A stretch of DNA of 64,000 nucleotides from Gammaproteobacteria bacterium (GTDB taxonomy: Bacteria; Pseudomonadota; Gammaproteobacteria; JABDBA01): positions 42,262 through 106,261 of the forward strand of contig JABDBA010000006.1 of NCBI GenBank assembly GCA_013288885.1, given 5' to 3'. The translations under genes and the position numbers were made by a program. Below, piece by piece: positions 35,865 through 46,040 of the stretch. The notes under the pieces were generated by a model, which saw only the letters and a program-made list of their open reading frames with translations, did no database searches and had not been told where the DNA came from. The first letter of the stretch is position 1. Each line of letters opens with the position of its first letter.

Positions 35865-36620
35865 TCACGCCCAATACAAACCCAAATAACCTACCAGATG
35901 CTCTTCACCAATCACTGAGTGACCGGCAGAAAATAACACGCTGAAATGTTTGGTAAAATTATAAGAACCGCCGGCATTGAGCAGCGTAGAAGAACGGCTG
36001 TTCGTGCTAGCAGCGCCTTGGGTAAATACTTCTGCGCCTAAGGTCAGTTTTTCGGTTATATCTTTTTGTAACAACCAGCCGGCATAAGGATAATTACGCA
36101 TATTTTGTGCATGATTAATCACGTAACCACCACCCGCATCGGTTGTCCAGGATCCCCAACTTTTTTGCGCCCAAATAGGCAGCTTCATCCATACTTTGCC
36201 ATTGCCTAAATTCTGATTGGCATCTCCGGTGGGCAATTCGACCACCGGAAAAATTCCTACCTGAGGAACATCACTTGTTTCTTGAATAAATCGATATCCG
36301 GCACCCGTTTCGATGTCTCCTATTCCATTTGCAGCAGGTGCTGCCGAAGGTAACGACCATACATAAGGTACCAGTAAATGTAATTGTAAATTAGGTAGTG
36401 CGCCATAATCGAGTTCTACTGCAGGGGCAGTCAAATCGGGTTCTTCATCGGTAACATTGTTTTTATCGATACTGGAAAACAAATACACTTCCCAATGGCC
36501 GTAATCGGTTGGCACAGGATCATCCGTTAAAAAAGGCGGGCTAGCACAGGCATTCGCTGAAACTAACATTGAAAATAAAAAAGGAACCAAGCTTCTACTT
36601 GTTACATTCTTTGCACGCAT
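35865..36620 (-). CDS. Outer-membrane barrel protein, phenol MetA-type transporter family
   Basis: The 251-residue product has a signal peptide (cleaved near ANACA) and a barrel of Gly/aromatic-rich strands. ASPPFLTDDPVPTDYGHWEV at the mature start and GDIETGAGYRF are typical of the Phenol_MetA_deg-like family of outer-membrane proteins. These are usually annotated as transporters, but substrates are mostly unknown. It follows rlpA on the same strand after 50 bases. Confidence 0.75.
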   Translation of the reverse strand: MRAKNVTSRSLVPFLFSMLVSANACASPPFLTDDPVPTDYGHWEVYLFSSIDKNNVTDEEPDLTAPAVELDYGALPNLQLHLLVPYVWSLPSAAPAANGIGDIETGAGYRFIQETSDVPQVGIFPVVELPTGDANQNLGNGKVWMKLPIWAQKSWGSWTTDAGGGYVINHAQNMRNYPYAGWLLQKDITEKLTLGAEVFTQGAASTNSRSSTLLNAGGSYNFTKHFSVLFSAGHSVIGEEHLVGYLGLYWA

Positions 36621-36670
36621 TTATCGATAATCCATTAATAAACTATATAACAAATAGAAAGCTAACTCCT

Positions 36671-37504
36671 TTATTCAACCACCGTATGCGGTTTGCCTAA
36701 ACCCGCTTTTTCAAGATGATCGTAAAGATCATCAGAAATATCAACATTGGGTAATGGGCCGATTTGCACGCGGCAAATGGTTCTACCGTTGATTTGTACT
36801 TCTTTCACAATCACTGGATATTGTGTCCATTGTTTAACTTGCGGTACTAATCTATCAGCATTACTACGCACACTAAATGCACCGACTTGTAAATACAATT
36901 GTGGGTGTCCAGGAACAGCGGCTTGCGGAACTTGTGAAACTACGGATTCAGGATGTGTAGGATCAATCGCTTTTACTTCTACTAACGCCGTGCCGTGAGC
37001 ATATACACCCAAACGTACTGCAGCAGCATAGGATAAATCGATAATACGATTAGAAACAAATGGGCCGCGATCATTTACTTTTACAATGGCTTGTTTGCCG
37101 TTTTGTAAATTGGTGACTTGTACATAGGTTGGCAACGGTAAAGTTTTGTGTGCAGCGGTCATTGCAGACATGTTATAAGGTTCGCCGCTAGAAGTGCGGA
37201 ACTGTGAAAATTTCATGCCATACCATGAAGCAATGCCGCGCTCGTCATAACCTTTACAACTTTTCATCACATAATAGCGGTGACCGAGTGCATCATAAGA
37301 AGGTGGGTTGCCATATTTGCTGAGCGGTTCTACTTTTGGCACGGCATCGGGTACGTTAGAAACATCAATGCTACCGGGCGGCGGCGCACCGTCGTTCGCC
37401 ATGGTGTAGCGATGATGATAATGATGCGTGGTGGCGCAGCCGGTGAGTTGAAGAAATAGAATTACAAGCAATAATATGTTAAGCGTGACTTTTGTGTGCA
37501 TCAA
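36671..37504 (-). CDS. rlpA: RlpA-type septal lytic transglycosylase lipoprotein with SPOR domain
   Basis: A 277-residue lipoprotein (lipobox LTGC near residue 23). The double-psi barrel domain has GIASWYGMKFSQFRTSSGE, the catalytic-type His in TAAHKTLPLPT and Asp in VNDRGPF, so it may be an active glycosidase cutting denuded glycan at the septum as in Pseudomonas. A C-terminal SPOR domain (LYLQVGAFSVRSNADRL to QIGPL) binds septal peptidoglycan. It overlaps the mltB stop by four bases (ATGA), in the order mrdB-mltB-rlpA seen widely in gammaproteobacteria. Confidence 0.93.
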   Translation of the reverse strand: MMHTKVTLNILLLVILFLQLTGCATTHHYHHRYTMANDGAPPPGSIDVSNVPDAVPKVEPLSKYGNPPSYDALGHRYYVMKSCKGYDERGIASWYGMKFSQFRTSSGEPYNMSAMTAAHKTLPLPTYVQVTNLQNGKQAIVKVNDRGPFVSNRIIDLSYAAAVRLGVYAHGTALVEVKAIDPTHPESVVSQVPQAAVPGHPQLYLQVGAFSVRSNADRLVPQVKQWTQYPVIVKEVQINGRTICRVQIGPLPNVDISDDLYDHLEKAGLGKPHTVVE

Positions 37505-38499
37505 TTTCTCTGCCTAGTTAAATAATCGTGTTTGATCGCTTCGCTCAACTGATACACCGCCATGGCATACAATGGACTGGAATTATAACCCATAATCACA
37601 TGAAAGTTATGTAAGCCTAACCAATATTCTGGCGCAGTCGGTTGTTGCAGTGCATATAACATCGCCTCTTGCTGACCGGCTAAATGAACTTTGGGCGTGA
37701 TGCCATAATTCGCTAAATGGGCAACCGTCCATTTGGCGTGGTTACCACGACTTAATACAATGTTATACGCTTGGCCTCTGACATGGGCAGGCGTAGCCAC
37801 CAATCCACCAGCTTGCCAACCGTATTGTTTGAGGTAATTAGCAATACTAACGATTGCATCGTCACTGTTATGAAATAAATCAGGTGCTGCGTTACCGCGA
37901 TACGACACGGCGTAATGTCGATAGCTGCTGGGCATAAATTGTGGTTGTCCTAATGCACCGGCATAAGAGCCTAATACAGAATTTGGATTTAACGATTCAT
38001 CTTGTGTCAGCAAGAAGAATTGCTCTAATTCACTTTGGAAATATTTTTCGCGCGGCGGGTAATCAAACGCTAACGTTGATAAAGTATTAAATGCGTTATA
38101 TTTTCCTTCGCCCGCACCATAACTGGTTTCAACACCTAAGATGGCCACAATAATTTGCGCAGGCACACCGTATTTTTGCTGGGCAAAAGCTAATGTTTGC
38201 GCATGTTGTTGCCAGAATTGTGCGCCGTCTTGTTCGCGTTTAGTGGTCAAGAAAATAGTACGGTAGCGATACCACGGCAGCGCTTCATGCGGGGTATTCA
38301 TCGCTTGAATTATTTTTGGGTTTGGTTTGAATGTGCTGAATAAAGTGGTGAGTTGTTGTTGATTATAATTGTGCTCAGTCACCATTTGCTGAATAAATTG
38401 TTGCACATGTGGATCGCGATTGTAATTAGTTGCGCAGCCAGCGAGGAGTACGCAAAAAGATAAGAAGCAAATTATTTTTTGTAAGTAATTTTTCTGCAT
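37501..38499 (-). CDS. mltB: Membrane-bound lytic murein transglycosylase B
   Basis: A 332-residue lipoprotein (lipobox LAGC near residue 22) that cleaves glycan strands to 1,6-anhydro products in the periplasm. The catalytic Glu lies in ILGVETSYG, and the family motif ALGQPQFMPSSYRHYA is intact. It lies 11 bases after mrdB and overlaps rlpA by four bases, forming one envelope operon. Confidence 0.94.
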   Translation of the reverse strand: MQKNYLQKIICFLSFCVLLAGCATNYNRDPHVQQFIQQMVTEHNYNQQQLTTLFSTFKPNPKIIQAMNTPHEALPWYRYRTIFLTTKREQDGAQFWQQHAQTLAFAQQKYGVPAQIIVAILGVETSYGAGEGKYNAFNTLSTLAFDYPPREKYFQSELEQFFLLTQDESLNPNSVLGSYAGALGQPQFMPSSYRHYAVSYRGNAAPDLFHNSDDAIVSIANYLKQYGWQAGGLVATPAHVRGQAYNIVLSRGNHAKWTVAHLANYGITPKVHLAGQQEAMLYALQQPTAPEYWLGLHNFHVIMGYNSSPLYAMAVYQLSEAIKHDYLTRQRN

Positions 38500-38510
38500 T
38501 TTATGATCCC

Positions 38511-39653
38511 CTAACTACTCAACCATTTCCGGTGCGTTTGAATTGACATTAAGATACCAAAACTAGCGATTAATGTAATCAACGATGTACCGCCATAACT
38601 AATTAAAGGCAATGGTACACCAACGACTGGCAAAATGCCCGTCACCATGCCCATATTAACAAATACCGACACAAAAAAAGTCAGCGTTAAACCCCCGGCC
38701 AATAAACGAGTAAAAGTGTCTTGTGCGCAGAAGCTGATATATAAACCGCGCCCAATAATCACCAAATAGAGCGTCAACAAAACAATAGCGCCTAAATAAC
38801 CAAATTCTTCACCACTGACTGAAAAAATAAAATCAGTCGCGTGCTCTGGCAAAAACTGTAAATGCGATTGTGAACCATTCAACCAACCTTTGCCAAATAA
38901 GCCGCCTGCACCGATAGCGATCTTTGATTGAATAATATGATAACCGCTGCCGAGTGGATCACGCTCTGGGTTTAAAAAAGTTAACACGCGTTGGCGTTGA
39001 TAATCGTGCATGAAATGCCAAGCGATAGGTGCGCTAGCAGCAGCCAAAGCAATAGCACTAATTATCCAGCGCCAACGAATACCCGCCAGCAATAATACAC
39101 AACAACCGGACATAGCGATTAATATCGCTGTGCCTAGATCCGGTTGTTTTGCGATTAATACTGCTGGTACGACGATGATTAACCCTAGCACGAGCAAATT
39201 ACTAAATGAAGGTGGTAACGGTTTATCGCGTAAATACCAAGCCAACATCATCGGCGTTGCTAATTTCATAATCTCAGAAGGTTGAAATTGAAATATCCAT
39301 AAATTCAACCAACGTTGTGCGCCTTTACCAATCACGCCAATGGCGAGCACAGCTAATAGTAGAATAAACCCGATAAAAAACAACCATGGGGCCCATGTGC
39401 GGTATCTTTCTGGCGGAATCTGCGCCAAGAGACCCATGACAAAAAAAGCGATAAGAATACGTATGCCCTGCCGATAGACCACATCCTCGCTTTGATTGCT
39501 GGCGCTATAAAGTATGAAAAGGCCCGCCCCCACTAATAACAAAAGACCAAACAATAATGGCCAATCAAGATGTAGCAATTGGCCAACACTGCCATAGGGT
39601 GAACGCATCCGGCGACGTAAAAACCAGTTTTGGAATAAGTTGTTGTCGTTCAT
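38511..39653 (-). CDS. mrdB: Rod-shape peptidoglycan glycosyltransferase RodA
   Basis: A SEDS-family glycosyltransferase of 380 residues with about ten membrane spans; it polymerises glycan for cell elongation with PBP2. The family signature is seen near the C-terminus (GVPLPLISYGGTSLI), and QPDLGTAIL lies in the middle. The ATG at 39653 overlaps the ppsA stop by one base (TAATG). Normally mrdA precedes this gene directly; here the ppsA/ppsR pair lies between them, so mrdB is coupled to ppsA. Confidence 0.94.
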   Translation of the reverse strand: MNDNNLFQNWFLRRRMRSPYGSVGQLLHLDWPLLFGLLLLVGAGLFILYSASNQSEDVVYRQGIRILIAFFVMGLLAQIPPERYRTWAPWLFFIGFILLLAVLAIGVIGKGAQRWLNLWIFQFQPSEIMKLATPMMLAWYLRDKPLPPSFSNLLVLGLIIVVPAVLIAKQPDLGTAILIAMSGCCVLLLAGIRWRWIISAIALAAASAPIAWHFMHDYQRQRVLTFLNPERDPLGSGYHIIQSKIAIGAGGLFGKGWLNGSQSHLQFLPEHATDFIFSVSGEEFGYLGAIVLLTLYLVIIGRGLYISFCAQDTFTRLLAGGLTLTFFVSVFVNMGMVTGILPVVGVPLPLISYGGTSLITLIASFGILMSIQTHRKWLSS

Positions 39654-42019
39654 TATTTGGGTGCCAAATACAACATGGTATCGATCACAGAGTCGGGGTT
39701 TAATGAAACACTGTCGATGCCTTGTTCGACTAACCATTTTGCAAAATCAGGGTGATCAGATGGGCCTTGGCCACAGATGCCGATGTATTTTTTCTTTTTC
39801 TTGCAGGCTTGAATCGCTTGGCTTAATAATGCTTTAACAGCAGGGTCGCGTTCATCAAATAACGCTGCAATGACAGCGGAATCGCGATCTAAACCTAACG
39901 TTAATTGTGTTAAGTCATTTGACCCAATGGAAAAACCATCAAAATAATCTAAGAAGCTTTCGGCCAATAATGCATTAGAAGGAATTTCACACATCATAAT
40001 AATTTTAAGATCATTCACGCCGCGTTTTAAACCTTGCGCCGCTAATAGATCAATTACTTTTTGTGCTTCAGACAGTGTGCGCACAAAAGGAATCATCACT
40101 TGCACATTGGTAAAACCCATTTCATCGCGCACTTTGCGCATGGCTTTGCATTCTAAAATAAAACATTCTTGAAATGTGCTAGAAATATAGCGTGATGCCC
40201 CACGAAAACCAAGCATGGGGTTTTCTTCTGCTGGCTCATAAAGATGGCCGCCGATTAAATTTGCATATTCATTCGATTTGAAATCCGACAAACGCACAAT
40301 CACCGGTTTGGGATTAAACGCGGCGGCAATAGTTGCTATACCTTCGGCTAGTTTTTCAATATAGAAATCAACCGGGCTATTGTAACATTGCGTTTTTTGT
40401 TGAATGGTTTTTTTAACATCTTCTGGCAGTGTGTTGAAATTCAATAATGCTTGTGGGTGCACACCGATCATTTGACTAATAATAAATTCCAGCCGCGCTA
40501 AACCTACTCCGGCATTAGGTAACGAACTAAAATTAAATGCGCGTTCAGGGTTGCCAACATTCAGCATGATTTTAAATGGCAGTTTTGGCAATTTAGAAAC
40601 ATCGGTACGCACGACCTCAAAATCAATTAAACCTTCGTATACATAACCAATATCACCTTCAGCGCACGATACGGTAGCTGCTTCACCGTCTTTTAGTTTG
40701 GTGGTTGCATCGCCACAACCAACTACGGCAGGAATGCCTAATTCACGTGCAATAATCGCCGCATGACAAGTGCGCCCACCACGATTGGTGACGATCGCCG
40801 CCGCGCGTTTCATGATCGGTTCCCAATCGGGATCGGTCATATCAGCTACTAAAATATCGCCTTTTTGGACTTTATCCATGTCTTTTAAATCAGCTAATAC
40901 ACGCACTGTTCCACTACCAATACGTTGCCCAATGCTGCGGCCTTCTGCTTTTATCGTGCCGCTCTTTTTTAATTGATAACGTTCCGTAGCTTGTTGGTTG
41001 GCATGACTTTTTACGGTTTCGGGGCGCGCTTGCAAAATATAAATTTGGTTATCGACACCATCTTTGCCCCATTCGATATCCATCGGGCGTTGATAATGTT
41101 GTTCGATTAAAAGTGCTTGCTGCGCTAGAAAAATAATATCTTCATCGGTTAACGAAAAACGCAGGCGATCATTTTCATCAACTGGAACTGTTTGTGTAGC
41201 TTTAGCAAAATCTTTGTTGTCGGTATAAATCATTTTCAGCGCTTTGCCGCCTAAATTGCGGCGTACAATAGCGGGTTTTGCTAATGGCAAATTTGGTTTA
41301 TAAACATAAAATTCATCGGGATTTACTGCACCTTGCACGACGGTTTCACCCAAGCCATAAGAAGACGTAATAAACACCACATCTTTAAAACCCGATTCAG
41401 TATCGAGTGTAAACATCACTCCACTCGCACCTTTATCACTGCGCACCATGCGTTGAATACCCGCCGATAATGCCACCTTGTCGTGATCAAAATGTTGATG
41501 TACGCGATACGAAATAGCGCGATCATTAAATAACGAGGCAAATACTTGTTTAACTGCTTGCAATACATTATCGATGCCTTGCACATTTAAAAAAGTTTCT
41601 TGTTGGCCAGCGAACGAGGCTTCGGGCAGATCTTCTGCCGTCGCTGATGATCGTACCGCGACGGAAATTGCTTGCGGATGATCACCTTGCAATTTGGCAT
41701 ATGATTCTTTAATCGCAGTTTCTAATTCCACCGGCAATGGTGCTTGATTAATCCAGCTGCGGATTTCCATTCCGGCTTTGGTGAGCTCATCAATATTGTT
41801 AATATCTAATTGGCTCAGTTTTTCTTGAATTCGTTGCGTCAGTTTATTGGTCTCAAGAAATAATCGATACGCATCTGCCGTGGTCGCAAAACCCGCTGGC
41901 ACTTGCACACCGGATTTTGACAGATGTTTGATCATCTCGCCCAACGAAGCATTTTTGCCACCCACTTGATCAAGGGAGGAAAGATCGATATCTTGAAACC
42001 ATTGGATATATTTTTGCAT
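39653..42019 (-). CDS. ppsA: Phosphoenolpyruvate synthase
   Basis: Makes PEP from pyruvate and ATP for gluconeogenesis. It has 788 residues, the usual length. The N-terminal ATP-binding domain shows [14 protein letters not shown] and [20 protein letters not shown]; the phospho-His domain has [15 protein letters not shown]; the C-terminal PEP-binding barrel has [10 protein letters not shown] and the catalytic Cys in [11 protein letters not shown]. The start is only 12 bases from the start of ppsR on the other strand, so the two promoters must lie within each other's gene or leader. Confidence 0.96.
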   Translation of the reverse strand: MQKYIQWFQDIDLSSLDQVGGKNASLGEMIKHLSKSGVQVPAGFATTADAYRLFLETNKLTQRIQEKLSQLDINNIDELTKAGMEIRSWINQAPLPVELETAIKESYAKLQGDHPQAISVAVRSSATAEDLPEASFAGQQETFLNVQGIDNVLQAVKQVFASLFNDRAISYRVHQHFDHDKVALSAGIQRMVRSDKGASGVMFTLDTESGFKDVVFITSSYGLGETVVQGAVNPDEFYVYKPNLPLAKPAIVRRNLGGKALKMIYTDNKDFAKATQTVPVDENDRLRFSLTDEDIIFLAQQALLIEQHYQRPMDIEWGKDGVDNQIYILQARPETVKSHANQQATERYQLKKSGTIKAEGRSIGQRIGSGTVRVLADLKDMDKVQKGDILVADMTDPDWEPIMKRAAAIVTNRGGRTCHAAIIARELGIPAVVGCGDATTKLKDGEAATVSCAEGDIGYVYEGLIDFEVVRTDVSKLPKLPFKIMLNVGNPERAFNFSSLPNAGVGLARLEFIISQMIGVHPQALLNFNTLPEDVKKTIQQKTQCYNSPVDFYIEKLAEGIATIAAAFNPKPVIVRLSDFKSNEYANLIGGHLYEPAEENPMLGFRGASRYISSTFQECFILECKAMRKVRDEMGFTNVQVMIPFVRTLSEAQKVIDLLAAQGLKRGVNDLKIIMMCEIPSNALLAESFLDYFDGFSIGSNDLTQLTLGLDRDSAVIAALFDERDPAVKALLSQAIQACKKKKKYIGICGQGPSDHPDFAKWLVEQGIDSVSLNPDSVIDTMLYLAPK

Positions 42020-42031
42020 GGTGGTTCTCTT

Positions 42032-42850
42032 ATGAAACGTACAGTCTTTTTTATTTCAGATGGCACCGGCATCACTGCCGAAGCGTTAGGCCATAGTCTA
42101 CTCACTCAATTTGAACATATCAAATTTGAACACATTACCATTCCTTATGTAAATTCGGAAGAAAAAGCCACTGCCGCCATCCAACATATTCAAGAAATTG
42201 CCGTGCGCGATGGCGAAAGGCCTTTGGTATTTGCCACCCTCATCAACCCACAGATCCGCCAATTGATTAGCCAGAGCAACTGCTTATTGCTCGATTTTTT
42301 TAATACCTTCATTGGCCCTATTGAGAGCGAATTGCACACTAAATCATCACACCGTGTTGGCCGCACCCATGCCATGACCGACCATGGTAGCTACACCACC
42401 CGCATTGATGCAGTCAATTACGCCCTGGCCAACGATGATGGCATCACCACCAAAAATTATGATAAGGCCGATTTAATCCTCATTGGCGTTTCACGCAGTG
42501 GCAAAACCCCTACTTGTTTGTACCTTGCTTTACAGTTCGGTCTTTTTACCGCTAACTACCCACTGACGGAAGATGACCTACTGCATCATCTCCTACCCGC
42601 TTCGCTTAAACAACACCGCGCTAAACTTTTTGGCCTCACCATTGATCCCAAACGGTTACATGCCATCCGCACTGAACGCCGCCCTAACAGCACTTACGCA
42701 GCACTGCAACAGTGTCAATTAGAAATTCAACGCGCCGAGGCGTTATTTTTGGCTGAACGCATTCCTTCCATCAACAGCACCACCCGCTCGATTGAGGAGA
42801 TTGCCACCACCATTCTCGCCACCACTGGCGTCAAGCGGCGGTTGTTTTGA
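42032..42850 (+). CDS. ppsR: PEP synthase regulatory kinase/pyrophosphorylase
   Basis: A DUF299-family bifunctional enzyme that inactivates PEP synthase by ADP-dependent phosphorylation and reactivates it by Pi-dependent removal. It has 272 residues from the ATG at 42032 ([17 protein letters not shown]), with the P-loop [19 protein letters not shown] and the typical C-terminus IEEIATTIL...RRLF. Upstream in-frame codons are antisense to ppsA and are not used. The last 108 bases overlap the 3' end of mrdA on the other strand. Confidence 0.94.
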   Translation: MKRTVFFISDGTGITAEALGHSLLTQFEHIKFEHITIPYVNSEEKATAAIQHIQEIAVRDGERPLVFATLINPQIRQLISQSNCLLLDFFNTFIGPIESELHTKSSHRVGRTHAMTDHGSYTTRIDAVNYALANDDGITTKNYDKADLILIGVSRSGKTPTCLYLALQFGLFTANYPLTEDDLLHHLLPASLKQHRAKLFGLTIDPKRLHAIRTERRPNSTYAALQQCQLEIQRAEALFLAERIPSINSTTRSIEEIATTILATTGVKRRLF

Positions 42851-44680
42851 AATAGGGCTGAAGTAATAATCCAACACCGTGCGGGCAATTTGCGCTGCGG
42901 GAATCGAGCTATTTTGGATCATCACTGCTAGAGCAATGCGTGGTTCATCAACCGGCGCGAAAACAATAAATAACGAATTATCACGCAGATATTCCGGCAA
43001 TAATTGCGCTTTATCTTTTTCATTGTTCTTCAAACTAAACACCTGCGCGGTTCCCGTTTTTGCTGCCACCGTATAAGAAGCGCCTTGAAAATAACGATAC
43101 GCTGTGCCAGAAGGATCATCCGCTACTGATTCCATCGCATCTAATATCAACTGCCAGTGTTCTTTATCGATTGCTACAGGGGTTAACGCTACTGGATTAA
43201 TCGTCTCCATGTTGCCCTGTGGTGACTGTACACGATATAAAAGATGGGGCAACCAACGCTGCCCGTGCGCTGCCAACGTTGCTGCGCCGACTGCCATTTG
43301 TAATGGTGTTACTTGCATGAATCCTTGCCCAATACCGCTTATGACCGTATCACCTGGATACCACGATTTACCCATGGCGTGTAACTTCCAAGCGGGCGAT
43401 GGTATATTCCCTGATGATTCGCCATATAAATCAATGCCGGTTACTTTGCCAAAACCAAAACGCTGCAATATATCATCCAACTGCAAAATACCTAACTTAA
43501 CAGCCAAGGTGTAAAAAAACGTATCGCAAGAAACCATCACTGCTTTTGCAACATTCACCGTACCATGCCCCCAGCGCGCATCATCATGATAAATGTGCGT
43601 GCTGTCATTTAATTTAAACCAACCGGGATCATGAATCGAAAAATTTTTATCAATAACGCCATTAGATAACCCACCTAACGCAATAAAAGGTTTAATGGTC
43701 GAACCGGGTGGATACTTCCCGTGAATAGCACGATTAAATAGGGGCTGCCCTTCGCCAGTCTGCAATTCTTTAAACGTGTCTTTATCAATACCTGCGGCAA
43801 AAAGATTGGGATCATAACTAGGCTCACTGACTAATGCCAACACTTCGCCATTGCGTGGATCAATCGCCACAATAGCGCCGCGTTGGCCTGCTAACGCTTG
43901 TTCGGCAGCCATTTGCAATTTACTGTCGATAGTTAAATATAAATTAGATCCACCCACCGGTGGGGTACGATCAATAACCCGAATTATCTGCCCTGTCGCA
44001 TCGCTTTCTACTTGTTGATTACCGACAGAACCATGCAATAAGGTTTCGTAAAATTTTTCGATGCCTATTTTACCGATAAAATTAGTAACGCTGTAATTGG
44101 TAGGGTCAACCGATTCCAATTCTTTGGCGCTAATACGCCCTTCATAACCGATGACCTGCGCAAACGTAGGCCCTAATGGATAATGCCGAATCATTTCTGC
44201 AACTATCGCTACGCCGGGAAAATGATATTGCTCAACTGAAAAACGCGCCACTTCTTCTTCGGTTAATTTGCTGCGAATAATGGCGGGTTGAAAATGACGA
44301 TGCAGTTTTACTGCCCGATAAAATTGCCGTAGATCATCATCGGAAATGGGAATTAATTTTTGCAGATTTTTGACGGTATCTTCCAAATTAGGCACTGCGC
44401 TGGGTGTGATGACTAAATCAAAAACAGGAATATTTTCTGCCAGCAAGACACCGTTACGATCATAAATTAAACCGCGATTAGGCTCGAGCGGCATTAAGTT
44501 CATCTGGTTTTGTCGTGCCAACGTAGTATAGATTTTGTGTTCGTATAATTGTAAATAAGCAAGGCGCGCCAGTAACCCGCTAATCAATAAGATAATGATC
44601 ACTATGACGAACAACAAACGACGCTTAAATAGCGCTGATTCGCGGCGTGGGTCTTTGAAGGTTAGGAAGTTGTCTTTCAT
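42743..44680 (-). CDS. mrdA: Penicillin-binding protein 2 (elongation transpeptidase)
   Basis: The transpeptidase of the elongation machinery, 645 residues. One N-terminal span (residues about 20-42) is followed by the dimerisation domain (LEPNRGLIYDRNGVLLAENI) and the transpeptidase domain, with the active-site Ser in GSTIKPF, the SxN-position SCDTFF, and KTGTAQV. The C-terminal tail of about 36 residues is rich in Gly and Asn ([16 protein letters not shown]) and is coded antisense to the end of ppsR, so it may be a recent read-through extension. It is separated from its usual partner mrdB. Confidence 0.95.
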   Translation of the reverse strand: MKDNFLTFKDPRRESALFKRRLLFVIVIIILLISGLLARLAYLQLYEHKIYTTLARQNQMNLMPLEPNRGLIYDRNGVLLAENIPVFDLVITPSAVPNLEDTVKNLQKLIPISDDDLRQFYRAVKLHRHFQPAIIRSKLTEEEVARFSVEQYHFPGVAIVAEMIRHYPLGPTFAQVIGYEGRISAKELESVDPTNYSVTNFIGKIGIEKFYETLLHGSVGNQQVESDATGQIIRVIDRTPPVGGSNLYLTIDSKLQMAAEQALAGQRGAIVAIDPRNGEVLALVSEPSYDPNLFAAGIDKDTFKELQTGEGQPLFNRAIHGKYPPGSTIKPFIALGGLSNGVIDKNFSIHDPGWFKLNDSTHIYHDDARWGHGTVNVAKAVMVSCDTFFYTLAVKLGILQLDDILQRFGFGKVTGIDLYGESSGNIPSPAWKLHAMGKSWYPGDTVISGIGQGFMQVTPLQMAVGAATLAAHGQRWLPHLLYRVQSPQGNMETINPVALTPVAIDKEHWQLILDAMESVADDPSGTAYRYFQGASYTVAAKTGTAQVFSLKNNEKDKAQLLPEYLRDNSLFIVFAPVDEPRIALAVMIQNSSIPAAQIARTVLDYYFSPISKQPPLDASGGENGGGNLLNRAGGAVDGRNAFSQK

Positions 44681-44741
44681 GTGTAGTTATTTACTGTAGC
44701 TTTGATATACTCTAATTTTGTATCAAACTGGCAAAACCTTT

Positions 44742-46031
44742 ATGTTAACAAAAATCTCAGCACAACTGTTTCAACGCGCCCAAGAACACATCCCCGGCGG
44801 CGTTAATTCTCCAGTACGCGCCTTTAAAAGTATAGGTGGTGACCCATTATTTTTTAATCGTGGCCAAGGCGCTTATCTTTTTGACGTCGATGGCAACCGT
44901 TATATCGACTATGTGGGGTCGTGGGGGCCGCTGATTTTAGGGCACGCCCACCCTGCTGTGTTAGATGCTGCATACAAAACTATTGCCAATGGTTTAAGCT
45001 TTGGCGCGCCCACTGAGCTTGAAATCCTACTCGCGGAAAAAATCTGCGCCATAATGCCCAACATCGAAATGGTGCGTATGGTCAATTCTGGTACAGAAGC
45101 TACCATGACCGCTATTCGTTTAGCCAGGGGCTATACCCAACGCGATAAAATTCTAAAATTTAATGGTTGCTATCACGGCCATAATGACTCACTCTTGGTA
45201 AAAGCAGGGTCGGGCGTGTTGACCTTGGGCATTCCTGGTTCGCCAGGCGTACCCGCTGATATCGTCAAACATACATTGACTGCCGAATTTAATAATCTAG
45301 AGCAAGTGACAGAAATATTCGCCCGCTATGGCGAAGAAATTGCCGCCATTATTGTTGAACCCATCACTGGCAATATGAATTTTGTACTGCCAGCGACAGG
45401 ATTTTTAAGTGGATTGCGTCAACTATGCGATCGTTATAAAAGTTTATTGATCTTTGATGAGGTGATGACAGGCTTTCGCGTTGCTTTAGGTGGGGCACAA
45501 GCCCATTATAAAATTAAACCTGACCTTACTACTCTCGGTAAAATTATCGGCGGCGGTATGCCTGTCGGTGCTATCGGCGGCAGTAAAAAAATTATGGAAT
45601 ATCTCGCCCCGGTTGGGCCAGTGTACCAAGCCGGTACATTGTCGGGAAACCCTGTAGCGATGAGCGCAGGTTTAGCAACTTTGCAGGAGATCAGCAAACC
45701 ACATTTTTATGAACGCTTGAATGATACTACACAACAATTAATGCAAGGCTTGATGGAACAGGCAAACAGCGCGGGCATTCCCTTAACCACTCAAGCATTG
45801 GGCAGTATGTTCGGATTATTTTTTAGTGAAGAAAAAATAATTAGTAATTTTGAACAAGTCACAAGGTGTGATGCTGAACGATTTAAACAATTTTTTCATG
45901 GTATGTTGCAAGAAGGTGTTTATTTTGCGCCATCGATGTTTGAAGCGGGATTTGTTTCCAGCGCACATGGTGAGCAAGAAATTGCGGCGACTATTAGTGC
46001 GGCGAAGAAGGTATTTGAAAAACTTAATTAA
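44742..46031 (+). CDS. hemL: Glutamate-1-semialdehyde 2,1-aminomutase
   Basis: A PLP enzyme that makes 5-aminolevulinate in the C5 pathway of haem synthesis, 429 residues from the ATG at 44742. Family features include [32 protein letters not shown], the cofactor Asp in [12 protein letters not shown], and the PLP Lys in [15 protein letters not shown]. It supplies haem for the oxidase coded at 1.5-18.5 kb. It is divergent from mrdA with 61 bases between and probably leads the following genes. Confidence 0.96.
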   Translation: MLTKISAQLFQRAQEHIPGGVNSPVRAFKSIGGDPLFFNRGQGAYLFDVDGNRYIDYVGSWGPLILGHAHPAVLDAAYKTIANGLSFGAPTELEILLAEKICAIMPNIEMVRMVNSGTEATMTAIRLARGYTQRDKILKFNGCYHGHNDSLLVKAGSGVLTLGIPGSPGVPADIVKHTLTAEFNNLEQVTEIFARYGEEIAAIIVEPITGNMNFVLPATGFLSGLRQLCDRYKSLLIFDEVMTGFRVALGGAQAHYKIKPDLTTLGKIIGGGMPVGAIGGSKKIMEYLAPVGPVYQAGTLSGNPVAMSAGLATLQEISKPHFYERLNDTTQQLMQGLMEQANSAGIPLTTQALGSMFGLFFSEEKIISNFEQVTRCDAERFKQFFHGMLQEGVYFAPSMFEAGFVSSAHGEQEIAATISAAKKVFEKLN

Positions 46032-46040
46032 GGTATGTTT

